Shown: positions 41,684 to 52,650 of the stretch, piece by piece
How the letters are laid out: each line of letters begins with the position of its first letter
Position numbering within the stretch: the first letter of the stretch is position 1
NCBI RefSeq assembly: GCF_000160875.1
Contig: NZ_GG700801.1
Span: forward strand, 7,998 to 71,997
Origin: Lactobacillus iners DSM 13335
GTDB taxonomy: Bacteria; Bacillota; Bacilli; Lactobacillales; Lactobacillaceae
Length of the DNA stretch: 64,000 nt
Direction: 5' to 3'
Position numbers and translations under genes: made by a program
Notes under the pieces: generated by a model
Told to the model about the DNA's origin: nothing
Database searches by the model: none
What the model saw: only the letters and a program-made list of their open reading frames with translations

Positions 41684-42319
41684 ATGTATACTAAAGAAAT
41701 TATTCAAAGTTTAATTCAAAATAAAATTGTTACTATTTCACCTGATAAGCCTTTCACTTATGCTAGTGGGATGCTTTCTCCAATCTATACGGATTTTCGT
41801 TTAACTATTTCCTATCCAAAATTATGGAATATGATTTGTGATGATTTAGCAACATTAATTAAAGAAAAATATCCTCAAGTTACAGTAATTGGTGGTGTAG
41901 CTACAGCTGGTATTCCTCATGCTGCTATTGTTGCCCAAAAATTAGGTTTACCAATGATTTATGTAAGACCAAAGCCAAAAGATCACGGAAAAGGGCGTCA
42001 AATTGAAGGGTTATTTACAGCTCAAGATAAAATTGTTTTAATTGATGATTTAATTACAACTGGTGGTTCAGTAATTAATGCAGTCAAAGCAGCTCAAAAG
42101 AGTGGAGCTGACGTTATTGGTGTCAGTTCAATTTTTACATACTATCTACCAGACGCAAAAGAGAATTTTGCTAAAATAAATATTCCATTTGCCCCACTAC
42201 TATCTTATCCAGAATTATTAAAACAAGAAAAAGAAACAGGTCATGTCACCGATAAAGAATATATGCTATTAAAAAACTGGCACGATGATCCATGGGCTTG
42301 GGGTAAACAATTCAATTAA
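41684..42319 (+). CDS. pyrE: Orotate phosphoribosyltransferase
   Basis: A 211-residue PRPP-using enzyme that makes OMP from orotate. The PRPP loop is VLIDDLITTGGSVINAV, and the N-terminal FTYASGMLSPIYTDFR and YVRPKPKDHGKGRQIEG are family features. AAAGGAG lies at the end of pyrF, so the two genes are translated together. Confidence 0.96.
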   Translation: MYTKEIIQSLIQNKIVTISPDKPFTYASGMLSPIYTDFRLTISYPKLWNMICDDLATLIKEKYPQVTVIGGVATAGIPHAAIVAQKLGLPMIYVRPKPKDHGKGRQIEGLFTAQDKIVLIDDLITTGGSVINAVKAAQKSGADVIGVSSIFTYYLPDAKENFAKINIPFAPLLSYPELLKQEKETGHVTDKEYMLLKNWHDDPWAWGKQFN

Positions 42320-42412
42320 AAGCATATATTTCACCAGTTGCATAATTGCGTATGTTTTTTTATCTAATATTTGGTATAAAATTAACATAGTAACTATTTT
42401 TAGGAGGCAATT

Positions 42413-43063
42413 ATGAAAACAATTTATCTTGTTCGCCATGGTCAAACTTTTATTAACCGATATGATAAAATGCAAGGTTGGTGTGACACACCTCTAACTA
42501 ATCAAGGAATTAAAGAAGCTGAAAATACTGGTGTAGTTTTAAAAGATATCCCCTTTGATATAGCATTCTCCAGCGACTTAAAACGTGCTTATGACACTTG
42601 TGATTATATCATCAGCGAAAATTGTAATCGTCATGAATTACAACATATCTCATCTCCATTCTTTAGAGAACAGTTTTATGGCTATTTCGAAGGAATGAAT
42701 TCTGATGAAGCCTACCGAATGATTGGTGGTCCACATGGTTACCCAACTCGCGAAAAACTACTATCCGCAATAGATTTAGATACTGTCAAGGATTATATGA
42801 AAGAAGCTGATCCATATCACGATGCAGAAAGTGCTAGTGAATATTGGCAACGTCTAAATCAAGGATTCTCTTTGTTAAATCAACTAGATGATGTTAAAAA
42901 CATATTATTAGTTACTCACGGCTTCACCATTAGAAGTATCGTCAATCGATTTGCAAAAGGAAAATACAATTTGCTACATGGACCTCAAAACGGTTCAATC
43001 ACTATTATGAAAATTAATGACAAAGAGATAAAAATTACTGATTATAACAAATTAGAATTATAA
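42413..43063 (+). CDS. Histidine phosphatase (phosphoglycerate mutase-like) family protein
   Basis: 216 residues. The phosphohistidine motif LVRHGQTFINRYDKMQGWCD starts the protein, and the second histidine is in LLVTHGF. FFREQFYGYFEGMN supplies the proton donor region. It lies after pyrE with its own TAGGAGG site. The exact substrate cannot be read from the sequence. Confidence 0.88.
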   Translation: MKTIYLVRHGQTFINRYDKMQGWCDTPLTNQGIKEAENTGVVLKDIPFDIAFSSDLKRAYDTCDYIISENCNRHELQHISSPFFREQFYGYFEGMNSDEAYRMIGGPHGYPTREKLLSAIDLDTVKDYMKEADPYHDAESASEYWQRLNQGFSLLNQLDDVKNILLVTHGFTIRSIVNRFAKGKYNLLHGPQNGSITIMKINDKEIKITDYNKLEL

Positions 43064-43096
43064 TCGCTAACTATAACACATAAAGCAGGTGATGAT

Positions 43097-44380
43097 TTGA
43101 TAAATACTATTCCGTCAAAAAGAAAGGTTTTCCTAGCTGGCGTCAATCTCAATAATAGCAACTTTAATTATTATATGGATGAATTAGCAAAATTAGCAGA
43201 AGCCAACCAAATGGAAGTAGTAGGTAGATCTTGGCAGAATTTAGAAACAATTGTTACTGGTACCTACTTTGGTCTAGGAAAAATTAATGAAATTAAACAT
43301 CTAGCCAAGGAATTGCATGCTACAGTCATTATAATTAATGACGAATTAACACCAACACAAATACGCAATTTAGAAAAAATGACGAAATTATCTATTCTGG
43401 ATCGGACGGAGTTAATTCTGGAAATATTTTCTAATCGTGTACGAACCAAACAAGCAAAATTACAAGTACAACTAGCAAGATTGCAATATGAGCTACCTCG
43501 ATTACATCCATCAGAAAATCGGCTAGATCAGCAGCGAGGTTCTGGAGGTGGCTTTAACAATCGTGGAGCAGGTGAAACTAAGCTAGAATTAAATAGAAGA
43601 ACCATCCAACAACAAATAAGCAATATCAAAAAAGATTTGAAAAAGATTAATCAGCAAGAAATAATTAAAGCTACTCAGCGAAACAATTCTTTCTTACCAC
43701 AAGTTGCCTTAGTAGGATATACAAACTCTGGTAAATCTACTACTTTGAATAACCTCTTAAATGAATATTCTAAGAGTGCTGATAAAAAGCAAGTTTTTAC
43801 TAAAGACATGCTTTTTGCTACTCTAGACACACATGTTAGAAGAATCGATCTCGAAAACAAACTAAGTTTTATTATATCGGATACTGTTGGTTTTGTTTCT
43901 AATCTACCCCATAATTTAATTGAATCATTCAAAGCTACTTTACAAGAAGTAAGAGATGCAGATTTAATTATTAATGTGGTTGATGCTAGTGATCCTAATA
44001 TCTTGCAAATGATCCAAACCACTACCAAGGTATTAGATGAATTGCAAATTGGTGATGTACCTATTATTACAGCATTTAATAAAGTAGATAAAACTGACCG
44101 GTCATATCCTCAAATAGAAGGTAATGGCAACATTCTATATAGTGCTAAAGATCCCGAATCAATTAGATTGTTAGCTAAATTAATTCAAAAGAAAATTTTC
44201 TCCAATTTACAAGTTGTAGAATTATTCTTACCGCTCCAAATGGGAGATAAGCTTAACTATTTACATACACACGGGCAAGTAATTGAAGAAAAATATCAAG
44301 ATAATGGTATTTATATCAAAACAAAAATCTGTAAAAAGATTGCTGACAAATTTGCTAAATATAACTATAAAAGTAAATAA
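43097..44380 (+). CDS. hflX: GTPase HflX
   Basis: 427 residues. An N-terminal HflX domain (FNYYMDELAKLAEANQMEVVG), a coiled glycine-rich linker (DQQRGSGGGFNNRGAGETKLE), then a G domain with G1 GYTNSGKST, DTVGFVSNLPHNLIESFK and FNKVDK. HflX splits stalled or hibernating ribosomes after stress. Its start is a TTG at 43097 with CAGGTGATGA before it; no ATG fits better. Confidence 0.92.
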   Translation: MINTIPSKRKVFLAGVNLNNSNFNYYMDELAKLAEANQMEVVGRSWQNLETIVTGTYFGLGKINEIKHLAKELHATVIIINDELTPTQIRNLEKMTKLSILDRTELILEIFSNRVRTKQAKLQVQLARLQYELPRLHPSENRLDQQRGSGGGFNNRGAGETKLELNRRTIQQQISNIKKDLKKINQQEIIKATQRNNSFLPQVALVGYTNSGKSTTLNNLLNEYSKSADKKQVFTKDMLFATLDTHVRRIDLENKLSFIISDTVGFVSNLPHNLIESFKATLQEVRDADLIINVVDASDPNILQMIQTTTKVLDELQIGDVPIITAFNKVDKTDRSYPQIEGNGNILYSAKDPESIRLLAKLIQKKIFSNLQVVELFLPLQMGDKLNYLHTHGQVIEEKYQDNGIYIKTKICKKIADKFAKYNYKSK

Positions 44381-44389
44381 TTACATAAA

Positions 44390-44428
44390 AAATGCTACCC
44401 TATAAAAATTAGGATAGCATTTTTTTAT
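44390..44428. terminator. Terminator after hflX
   Basis: AATGCTACCCT and AGGATAGCATT pair with one mismatch, followed by seven T. It may also serve the convergent ABC genes. Confidence 0.8.
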
Positions 44429-44497
44429 ACGCTTTAATCATTGGTACAGCTTTTTATTAAATTTATTTAGATTCATCAATAGAATCAATCATTATTT

Positions 44498-45253
44498 TTA
44501 ACCTACCAAATCTATATAATTCATCCTTCTGAATTTTATAGATATTAAAATAAAAAGCAAACACAAAATTATAAGACAACCATTTAATAAATAACTAGTA
44601 TTAATTAATGTGGCAATTTGACGTTTTGTAACACCAAAAAACACGTAAGGCAAAGTATTGATATATATTAAATGCTTTGTTTCGCAAGCATCAGACACTC
44701 CCAGAAGAAAATGATTAACTACTTTTTGATTTAATTTCCAAAATATAGAAATTTGACTAATGATGATAATTAGACTACTTATAATAATGCAACCTTCTCC
44801 TATCTTAGGACATTGTACATTTTTGAATAATACACACATCGCCATAATCAAAAGATAGAAAGCTATTAAAGATACCAATTTTTCAGGAATATACATACTG
44901 ATATAAAACTTTTGATTAGATGCCGTAGCTTGGGCATATTGGTAAGTACAGCCATAAATAATAGTACCCAATATGTAAAAGAAGATGTCAATAAACTCTA
45001 GTCCTTCTTTGGAATATGGAAAAATTTGCCAAAGCGAATCATGACCCAGATAATAATTTTTAATGATTTGATAAACTGTAACAAATACTATGATGGCTAC
45101 AGTAGCGACATACCATAGTCCATTATACATTGATATGTTAGCTTTTTCTTTCTTTACCACATTTTCATAAATCAAAATGCCCAATTCAACTACAATTGGA
45201 AATAAAAACATCAAACTGATTTTTTTTAATCTAATTAGTAAATATCTGCTCAT
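44498..45253 (-). CDS. ABC transporter permease-like membrane protein
   Basis: 251 residues with about six hydrophobic segments and no recognised family motif, overlapping the ATPase gene by 4 bases (ATGA). Such two-gene ABC-2-type sets often export or give protection from antimicrobial peptides, or move lipids. No peptide or two-component gene is beside it, so the role is open. Confidence 0.75.
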   Translation of the reverse strand: MSRYLLIRLKKISLMFLFPIVVELGILIYENVVKKEKANISMYNGLWYVATVAIIVFVTVYQIIKNYYLGHDSLWQIFPYSKEGLEFIDIFFYILGTIIYGCTYQYAQATASNQKFYISMYIPEKLVSLIAFYLLIMAMCVLFKNVQCPKIGEGCIIISSLIIIISQISIFWKLNQKVVNHFLLGVSDACETKHLIYINTLPYVFFGVTKRQIATLINTSYLLNGCLIILCLLFILISIKFRRMNYIDLVG

Positions 45254-45909
45254 TGTCCTATCCTTCTAATATATGCATCTTCAAGAGTTTTATCAACTGC
45301 TAATATTTCAGCCCTTGAATTATGTGAGAGTATATGTCCATCTTTAATAAAAATCACGTCCTCAAGCATATCACCTAAATCTCGTATTAAATGAGTAACC
45401 ATTAAAACAGTACTATTCTTTCTACGATAATTTTGAATTATATCCATAAAATATCGTCTTTTAATGGGATCAGTTGCTGACAAAGGTTCATCTAATACAT
45501 AAAAGTCGGTATTTCTTGAAAAAACCAGTGCCAAATGCACTTGCTCATGCATTCCCTTAGAGCAATCATGAAGCTTTAACTGTGGAGATATAGAAAACTT
45601 TTGTAAAATTTTATACATTCTTTGTTCATCAAAATCTGAATATACAGACTTAAATAAGTCAATAGACTCTTTAATAGTCATACTTTCATATAAGAAATAT
45701 CTATCAGGCATATATGAAAAGCTACCCTCAATTTCACGTTGGCCTTTGAATTTATTTATATTTTTTAAAATAAGATTTACTAATGTTGTCTTACCAGAAC
45801 CATTATCTCCTAAAATTCCAACTATCTTACCATCATTGCGTAACGTAAGAGAGATATTATCTAAGGCTACTTTTCTCCCATATTTTACAGTTATATTTTT
45901 TAATAACAT
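45250..45909 (-). CDS. ABC transporter ATP-binding protein
   Basis: 219 residues. Walker A GDNGSGKTT, a Q-loop-like segment, an unusual signature (DCSKGMHEQ in place of LSGGQ, as in peptide- or antibiotic-exporter ATPases), Walker B FYVLDEPLSATDP and the H-loop VTHL. It pairs with the permease that follows. An AGGAGG ribosome site precedes it. It lies between convergent hflX and purB. Confidence 0.88.
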   Translation of the reverse strand: MLLKNITVKYGRKVALDNISLTLRNDGKIVGILGDNGSGKTTLVNLILKNINKFKGQREIEGSFSYMPDRYFLYESMTIKESIDLFKSVYSDFDEQRMYKILQKFSISPQLKLHDCSKGMHEQVHLALVFSRNTDFYVLDEPLSATDPIKRRYFMDIIQNYRRKNSTVLMVTHLIRDLGDMLEDVIFIKDGHILSHNSRAEILAVDKTLEDAYIRRIGQ

Positions 45910-45954
45910 ATATACCTCCTTTTAAAACGACTATCAGTCAATAGAAAAATAATA

Positions 45955-45990
45955 TAAAAAGGCTAATATCAACTGATCCTAGCCTTTTAA
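45955..45990 (-). terminator. Terminator after purB
   Basis: AAAAGGCTA and TAGCCTTTTT pair around a 14-base loop, ending the purA-purB transcript on the minus strand. Confidence 0.75.
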
Positions 45991-46022
45991 ATTTCATTAA
46001 AAATATCCATATCATCAAATAA

Positions 46023-47318
46023 TTACAGTATGCCTAATTTTTTAAAAATATCATCAACATGCTTTAAATGATAATGATAATCAAAAGCATCATCAATATC
46101 TGATTTAGAAAGATATTTAGTTATTTCACTTTCATCAACTAATTGTCTAAATTGAATTTGCTCATTCCATGATCTAGCTGTTAACTTTTGAACCATATCA
46201 TATGCCTTTTCACGTGATAGTCCTGCTTCATCAATCAGCTTTAATAGTAGTCGCTGAGAATAAATTAATCCATATGTTCTATCCATATTTTTCAACATGG
46301 TTTCGGGGAAAACATCCAAATTTTCCAAAATTTTATCAAATCTATTCAACATATAATCAATTGCAATAGTTGTATCAGGTAAAATTATTCTTTCAGCTGA
46401 AGAATGTGAAATATCACGTTCATGCCATAAAGAAACATTTTCGTATGCTGTTAGCATGTGTCCTCTAATTACACGTGCCATACCACATAAATTTTCTGAT
46501 CCAATCGGATTCCGCTTATGAGGCATTGCCGAGGAACCCTTTTGTCCTGCTCTAAAATGCTCTTCTACTTCATGTATTTCAGATCTCTGTAAAGACCTAA
46601 TTTCTGTAGCCCAATTTTCAATACTAGTAGCAATTAAAGCCAACATTGCCAAATATTCTGCATGTAAGTCTCGTGGTAAAACTTGACTAGTAATCGGTTG
46701 TTGGTTAAGACCTAATTGATGTAAAACACTTGTTTCTACCTCGGGTGGCACATTAGCAAAAGTACCAACTGCTCCAGAAATTTTACCTGATTCTACTCCA
46801 GCTGCTGCATGTTCAAAACGATCAATATCACGTATAATTTCTGCATACCAACGTCCTAATTTTAAGCCAAAAGTGGTTGGCTCTGCATGGACACCATGAG
46901 TTCTTCCCATCATGACAGTATCTTTATATTTAAGTGCTTTTTTGGCAATCGTATTTTTAAGATGAGCTAAATCAGAACGCAAAATATCATTTGCTTCTTT
47001 AAGTAACACGCCTTGTGCTGTATCTACAACATCTGTGGAAGTAAGTCCAAAATGCACCCATTTTCTCTCTTCACCTAAGCTTTCTGAAACAGCTCTAGTA
47101 AAGGCAACTACATCATGATGAGTAATTGCTTCAATTTCAGCTACACGTTCAGCGGTAAAACTAGCTTTTTTAGCAATCTTTTGTGCATCTGCAACTGGAA
47201 CCTCGCCTAGTTCACTCCATGCATTAGTTGCAGCAATTTCAACTTTTAGCCAAGCAGCATAACGATTTTCATCTGTCCAAATTTTGCCCATTTCTGGGCG
47301 AGTGTATCTATCCAGCAT
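46023..47318 (-). CDS. purB: Adenylosuccinate lyase
   Basis: A 431-residue fumarase-superfamily enzyme for two steps of purine synthesis. The superfamily motif is [11 protein letters not shown], with [13 protein letters not shown] and [15 protein letters not shown] also clear. It is 3 bases after purA, so the two AMP-branch enzymes are cotranscribed. Confidence 0.96.
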   Translation of the reverse strand: MLDRYTRPEMGKIWTDENRYAAWLKVEIAATNAWSELGEVPVADAQKIAKKASFTAERVAEIEAITHHDVVAFTRAVSESLGEERKWVHFGLTSTDVVDTAQGVLLKEANDILRSDLAHLKNTIAKKALKYKDTVMMGRTHGVHAEPTTFGLKLGRWYAEIIRDIDRFEHAAAGVESGKISGAVGTFANVPPEVETSVLHQLGLNQQPITSQVLPRDLHAEYLAMLALIATSIENWATEIRSLQRSEIHEVEEHFRAGQKGSSAMPHKRNPIGSENLCGMARVIRGHMLTAYENVSLWHERDISHSSAERIILPDTTIAIDYMLNRFDKILENLDVFPETMLKNMDRTYGLIYSQRLLLKLIDEAGLSREKAYDMVQKLTARSWNEQIQFRQLVDESEITKYLSKSDIDDAFDYHYHLKHVDDIFKKLGIL

Positions 47319-47321
47319 TAT

Positions 47322-48611
<1,290 letters not shown>

Positions 48612-48690
48612 TTAATTTCACCTCATAAAATATATTAAATCACAAACCAGAATCAAGTGTAACAGTATAAATACCATTAGTCAATTAACT

Positions 48691-48734
48691 TTAACGAACA
48701 TTTATCAATATATTTTTCAGCATTGTTCATATAA
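48691..48734. promoter_or_regulatory. PurBox pair (PurR operator) between purA and guaC
   Basis: TTAACGAACATTTA (48691-48704) matches the CGAAC core of the Gram-positive PurBox. CATTGTTCATATAA (48721-48734) is a weaker, inverted box (TGAAC). The boxes are 16 bases apart, the known spacing. A TATACT -10 for purA lies on the minus strand at 48664-48669, so the first box falls near its -35. Confidence 0.72.
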
Positions 48735-48802
48735 TGGTTGACTTTTTAAGTAAATATACGTATATTAGCTCTTGTGATAAAAAATATAGCGAGGTAATCA
48801 GA

Positions 48803-49795
48803 TTGAGTAATTATTTTAGTATGGAAGCTTTTGATTATGATGATATCCAATTAGTTCCTAATAAATGTATCATCAAAAGTAGAAAAGAGGCAGATACCTC
48901 TATAAAATTCGGAAAGCGAACTTTTAAACTACCAGTGGTACCAGCCAATATGGAAAGTGTTATTAATGAACCTTTAGCTGTGTGGCTTGCTGAAAATGAC
49001 TATTACTATGTAATGCATCGTTTCCAACCAGAAAAAAGAGCTGATTTTATCAAAATGATGCATGATAAAGGTCTCTTTGCTTCAATTTCTGTTGGTATTA
49101 AAGATGAAGAATATAAATTTATTGATCAACTAGCTAACGAAAAATTAGTTCCAGAATATATCACAATAGACGTAGCACACGGACACTCTGACTATGTGAT
49201 CAAGATGATTAAATATATCAAAGAAAAATTACCTGAATCTTTCCTAACTGCAGGTAATATTGCTACTCCTGAAGCAGTTCGAGAATTAGAAAATGCAGGT
49301 GCTGATGCAACTAAAGTTGGTATTGGACCAGGTCGTGCATGCATTACGAAATTAAAAACCGGCTTTGGCACAGGAGGATGGCAATTAGCAGCATTAAGGA
49401 TGTGTTCAAAAGCTGCCAGAAAGCCATTAATTGCTGACGGTGGAATTAGACACAATGGTGATATTGCTAAGTCAGTTCGTTTTGGAGCATCAATGGTAAT
49501 GATTGGTTCCTTATTTGCAGGTCATCTCGAATCACCTGGTAATATTATTACTATTGATAATAAAACATATAAACAATATTGGGGTTCAGCATCTGCAGTA
49601 CAAAAAGGTGCCTATAACAATGTTGAAGGAAAACAATTACTTGTTCCATATCGTGGTTCAATTAAAGACACTCTTAAGGAAATGCAAGAAGATTTGCAAT
49701 CTGCTATTTCCTACGCTGGAGGTAAGGATCTCCATTCCATCCGTGTAGTTGATTATGTAATTGTGAAGTCATCAATTATGAATGGTGACAAATAA
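48803..49795 (+). CDS. guaC: GMP reductase
   Basis: A 330-residue NADPH-dependent barrel of the IMPDH family, converting GMP to IMP. The N-terminus [14 protein letters not shown], the cysteine loop [10 protein letters not shown] and [21 protein letters not shown] are close to the Bacillus GuaC type. I choose the TTG at 48803 because GAGGT lies 8 bases upstream. The next ATG (48821) is 25 bases from it. The far upstream frame is unsupported. It is divergent from purA across the PurBox pair. Confidence 0.93.
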   Translation: MSNYFSMEAFDYDDIQLVPNKCIIKSRKEADTSIKFGKRTFKLPVVPANMESVINEPLAVWLAENDYYYVMHRFQPEKRADFIKMMHDKGLFASISVGIKDEEYKFIDQLANEKLVPEYITIDVAHGHSDYVIKMIKYIKEKLPESFLTAGNIATPEAVRELENAGADATKVGIGPGRACITKLKTGFGTGGWQLAALRMCSKAARKPLIADGGIRHNGDIAKSVRFGASMVMIGSLFAGHLESPGNIITIDNKTYKQYWGSASAVQKGAYNNVEGKQLLVPYRGSIKDTLKEMQEDLQSAISYAGGKDLHSIRVVDYVIVKSSIMNGDK

Positions 49796-49803
49796 AAAAG
49801 AGA

Positions 49804-49984
49804 TCACAACTCAATAAAAGATTTACAATCTTGTAAAAATTCGGCATCGTCGTAACCATCGGCTATGCCGTTTTTACGTTACTTAAAATTATGTACTTCC
49901 TAAATGATTTTCCATCACAGATTTGTTTTATAATATCCTCGTTAATAATTGCTTCGTATGTATCTTTGAAAAGCTGCCTCTATG
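49804..49984 (-). pseudogene. Possible decayed gene end (minus strand)
   Basis: The minus strand reads QLFKDTYEAIINEDIIKQIC, then GKSFRKYIILSNVK, and after a one-base shift NGIADGYDDAEFLQDCKSFI with a stop at 49804. The composition is protein-like across a frameshift, but I do not recognise the family. The same bases contain the hairpin CGGCAT-ATGCCG followed by T, which could instead be the guaC terminator. Confidence 0.3.
49844..49878 (+). terminator. Possible terminator after guaC
   Basis: CGGCAT (49844) and ATGCCG are joined by a 17-base loop containing CGTCG/CATCGG, then TTTTTA. It is the only hairpin with a T run after guaC. Confidence 0.45.
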
Positions 49985-50013
49985 ACTGGATGGTAGAAAA
50001 ATTTATCAATTTA

Positions 50014-50035
50014 TGCTATATTTTTGCTATATTTT
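50014..50035 (+). repeat. Tandem 11-bp direct repeat before the HTH remnant
   Basis: TGCTATATTTT occurs twice in a row, ending 22 bases before the start of the HTH frame. It could be an operator of the lost regulator. Confidence 0.55.
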
Positions 50036-50057
50036 GGAAATCTATAAAGGAAATGCA

Positions 50058-50144
50058 ATGATATTTTCAGAAGAAATAAAGCAAATAAGAACAAACTGTT
50101 TTTTTATACAGGAAGATTTTCAAAGAACATTATATCGATTATAG
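50058..50144 (+). pseudogene. Start of an XRE-type HTH regulator, truncated
   Basis: A 28-codon frame begins MIFSEEIKQIRTN and ends QEDF plus junk and a stop. This is the typical beginning of an XRE-family helix-turn-helix protein. AAAGGAAA gives a good ribosome site. After QEDF the similarity stops and hsdR sequence takes over in another frame, so this is a deletion junction. Confidence 0.5.
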
Positions 50145-51910
50145 CAATATAGAAGATAAATATCTGAATGATAAAGTTGGAGGAAGAAGAATGGTTGATA
50201 CAAAGGATGAAGATATAGATGACGAGATGGTCTGGGATATCAATCGTGAAAAGGCAATGATGGCTCCGCAAAGAATCAAGCTTGTAACAAAATATATCCT
50301 TGAACATTTTGACCAGAAGACCTATCGTGGCTATAAGACCTATGCCTACAATACTCTTATGAATGTGGCAAAGGTTGTTTCTTCCGACAGAGGTGCTGTG
50401 GAAGAAATTAAGAAAAAATAGCGTGTGAGTGGATTTAACTCTATCTTTGCCGTCGCCTCTGTTCCGATGGCAAAATTGTATTATGAAGAATTCAAAAAGC
50501 AAATGGCAAAAGATCCTACAAAAAAACTGCGTATTGCGACTATCTTCAGTTATGGAGCTAATGAGGAAGAATCTGATGGTATCCTTGATGAGGAAAACTC
50601 TGAGGATGCATCAGCACTTGATAGCACCTTCTCGTGATTTCTTGGAAGGTGCTATCAAAGATTACAATGAAATGTTCCATACGAACTACTCTACAGATAG
50701 CGACAAATTCCAGAACTATTATAAGGACGTTTCCCTTCGTATGAAGAATAAAGAACTCGATTTGCTCATCGTAGTCAATATGTTTCTTACGGGCTTTGAT
50801 GCTACCACGCTAAACACACTGTGGGTAGATAAAAATCTTAAGATGCACGGACTCATTCAAGCATTTTCAAGAACAAACAGAATCCTTAACTCGATTAAGA
50901 CATTTGGTAACATTGTCTGCTTTAGAAATCTTCAGAAACGTGTTGATACTGCTATTTCACTTTTTGGTGATAAAAATGCAGGTGGTATTGTCCTGATGAA
51001 GGGCTTTAAAGATTACTATTATGGCTATGAAGGTATTGATGGAAAGCAGATGCCTGGTTATGCAGATATGATGGAAGAACTCAAAGAAAAGTTTCCACTG
51101 TCAGAACCACAGATTGTTGGAGAACAGAATCAGAAAGACTTTATCTCTCTTTTTGGTGCAATTCTTCGGATGCGTAATCTGTTATCTTCATTTGATGAAT
51201 TTGTAGGCAAAGAGCTTATTACAGAGTATGATCTGCGAGATTATCTTAGCAGATACCAAGATCTTCATGACGAATGGAAACGCAAACGTGAGCAAGGTGA
51301 AAGCACAGACATCATCGATGATATCGTCTTTGAGGTAGAACTCATCAAGCAGATAGAAATCAATATTGACTATATCCTTATGCTCGTTAAGAAATATCAC
51401 GATACACATTGCGAGGATAATGAAATGCTTATTACCATCACCAAGGCTATTGATGCCAGTCCAGAGCTTCGTAGTAAGAAAGAACTCATTGAAAACTTTA
51501 TTGCAGGAATAAATGATGTCGAAGATGTTATGAAAGAATGGCATGATTATGTAGCTGAAAAGCGTGAAGAGGAACTTGTTCAGATTATCAAAGAAGAAAA
51601 GCTGAAAGAACCTGAAACAAGAAAATTCCTTGAGAATGCATTCCGTGACGGTGAAATTAAGACTGCCGGAACGGATATTGATAAGCTTATGCCTCCTGTA
51701 TCTCGTTTTGGTGGCAGAAACAGAGCCGTTAAGAAACAAGGTGTCATCGACAAACTGAAATTATTCTTTGAGAAGTTCTTCGGGGTTGGAGGTTCATTCA
51801 CTACTGAAAAGCCAAAGTTTTTTAATTATGCAGATGCGATGACTCAACAGTCTGTTCTTATGGTTGCAGAAGATTCCGCAACTCATGGGACAAAGAAAGA
51901 TGCTGAGTAA
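50107..51910 (+). pseudogene. Type I restriction enzyme R subunit (hsdR), 3' part, broken
   Basis: The sequence encodes the C-terminal helicase and helical part of an HsdR. IFKEHYIDYSNIEDKYLND and MVDTKDEDIDDEMVWDINRE are followed by an in-frame TAG at 50419-50421 (EEIKKK, stop, RVSGFNSIFAVASVPMAKLY). A one-base shift near 50630 then joins ALDST to SRDFLEGAIKDYN. LDLLIVVNMFLTGFDATTLNTLWVDK and GLIQAFSRTNRILNSIKTFG are helicase motifs V and VI. The frame then runs intact to 51910. The nuclease and first motor domains and hsdM/hsdS are absent. Codon use is less AT-rich than the core genes. Confidence 0.88.
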
Positions 51911-51920
51911 ATGATAAGAA

Positions 51921-51966
51921 AACGACCATATAGGAGCATTTATACTCTTGTATGGTCGTTATTTCT
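51921..51966 (+). terminator. Terminator of the hsdR remnant
   Basis: AACGACCATA and TATGGTCGTT pair perfectly around a 20-base loop just after the hsdR stop, followed by a T-rich stretch. Confidence 0.8.
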
Positions 51967-52069
51967 TACGTTCCCGCTTAAAGGCTTTCAGCCAGTTTTC
52001 TTTTACCCCCCCTTACTGAAAACTCCTTTTTATGCAGTTTTTGTTTTTACTATCCTTTACATTAAAAAA

Positions 52070-52096
52070 GGGGCGAAGTTTTTTCTTCGCCCTTTT
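52070..52096. terminator. Terminator hairpin
   Basis: GGGCGAAG-TTTTTT-CTTCGCCC followed by TTTTCC. No intact gene directly precedes it, so it probably survives from a deleted neighbour. The rest of 51967-52181 shows no gene. Confidence 0.7.
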
Positions 52097-52181
52097 CCTT
52101 CAGACTTTCTACATAACTAAAGCCTGATATGCTCACTATTCTCATTTATTTATATAACCTGTAAATGTTTCATTGATAAAT

Positions 52182-52426
52182 CTAAACATCTCCAGAATGA
52201 GTAATTTCCCCACTAGAAATATAATCAAACGGTAAATCTTTATGTTCACTAATATTATCTAACGTAAAATTGCCCGATGCTTCAACAATCGCCCGTCCAT
52301 CAATCCATTTTAAAGCTTCTGCCATAGCCTCATGCGACATATTATCCAACATAATAATATCTGCTTGGCCATGTATAGCTTCTTTAACCATTTCAAGAGT
52401 CTCTACCTCTACTTCATATTTTTTTA
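52182..52426 (-). pseudogene. Quinolinate phosphoribosyltransferase (nadC) C-terminal fragment
   Basis: About 80 residues: YEVEVETLEMVKEAIHGQAD, then IIMLDNMSHEAMAEAL, DGRAIVEASGNFTLDNI and DYISSGEITHS. This is the end of the NadC barrel, with ITHS near the normal C-terminus. The first two thirds are missing and the residues upstream do not fit. It is a remnant of NAD synthesis from quinolinate; no nadA or nadB is seen. Confidence 0.8.
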
Positions 52427-52614
52427 TTTTATAGTAAGTCATCGACGAAATTAAGTAACAATCTAAAAAAGTAGAAACATTCAGCAAAATTTTCTGAAAA
52501 CAGGAAAGTCAGATAGGCTAGTCTTTTTGAGTGATTTCAATTTTCTTATTTGACCGTTTTGCGGGCTCAATTATTTTTAACTGGTGGTTCATTCGCTCTG
52601 TTTACAACAAAAAG

Positions 52615-52650
52615 CCAAGCCCCGCTGAATATACTCAGCGGGGCTTTGGT
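52615..52650 (-). terminator. Terminator of the LPXTG adhesin gene
   Basis: On the minus strand AAGCCCCGCTGA and TCAGCGGGGCTT pair with a short loop, followed by GGCTTTTTG. It lies about 34 bases after the adhesin stop. Confidence 0.87.

Noticed and set aside
48734..48802. Longer GuaC start at 48734
   Set aside because: The added residues do not fit the family and overlap the PurBox. GAGGT supports the TTG at 48803.
50429..50632. Start of a 493-residue protein at 50429
   Set aside because: The first 68 residues are hsdR read in the wrong frame. True similarity in that frame begins near 50633.
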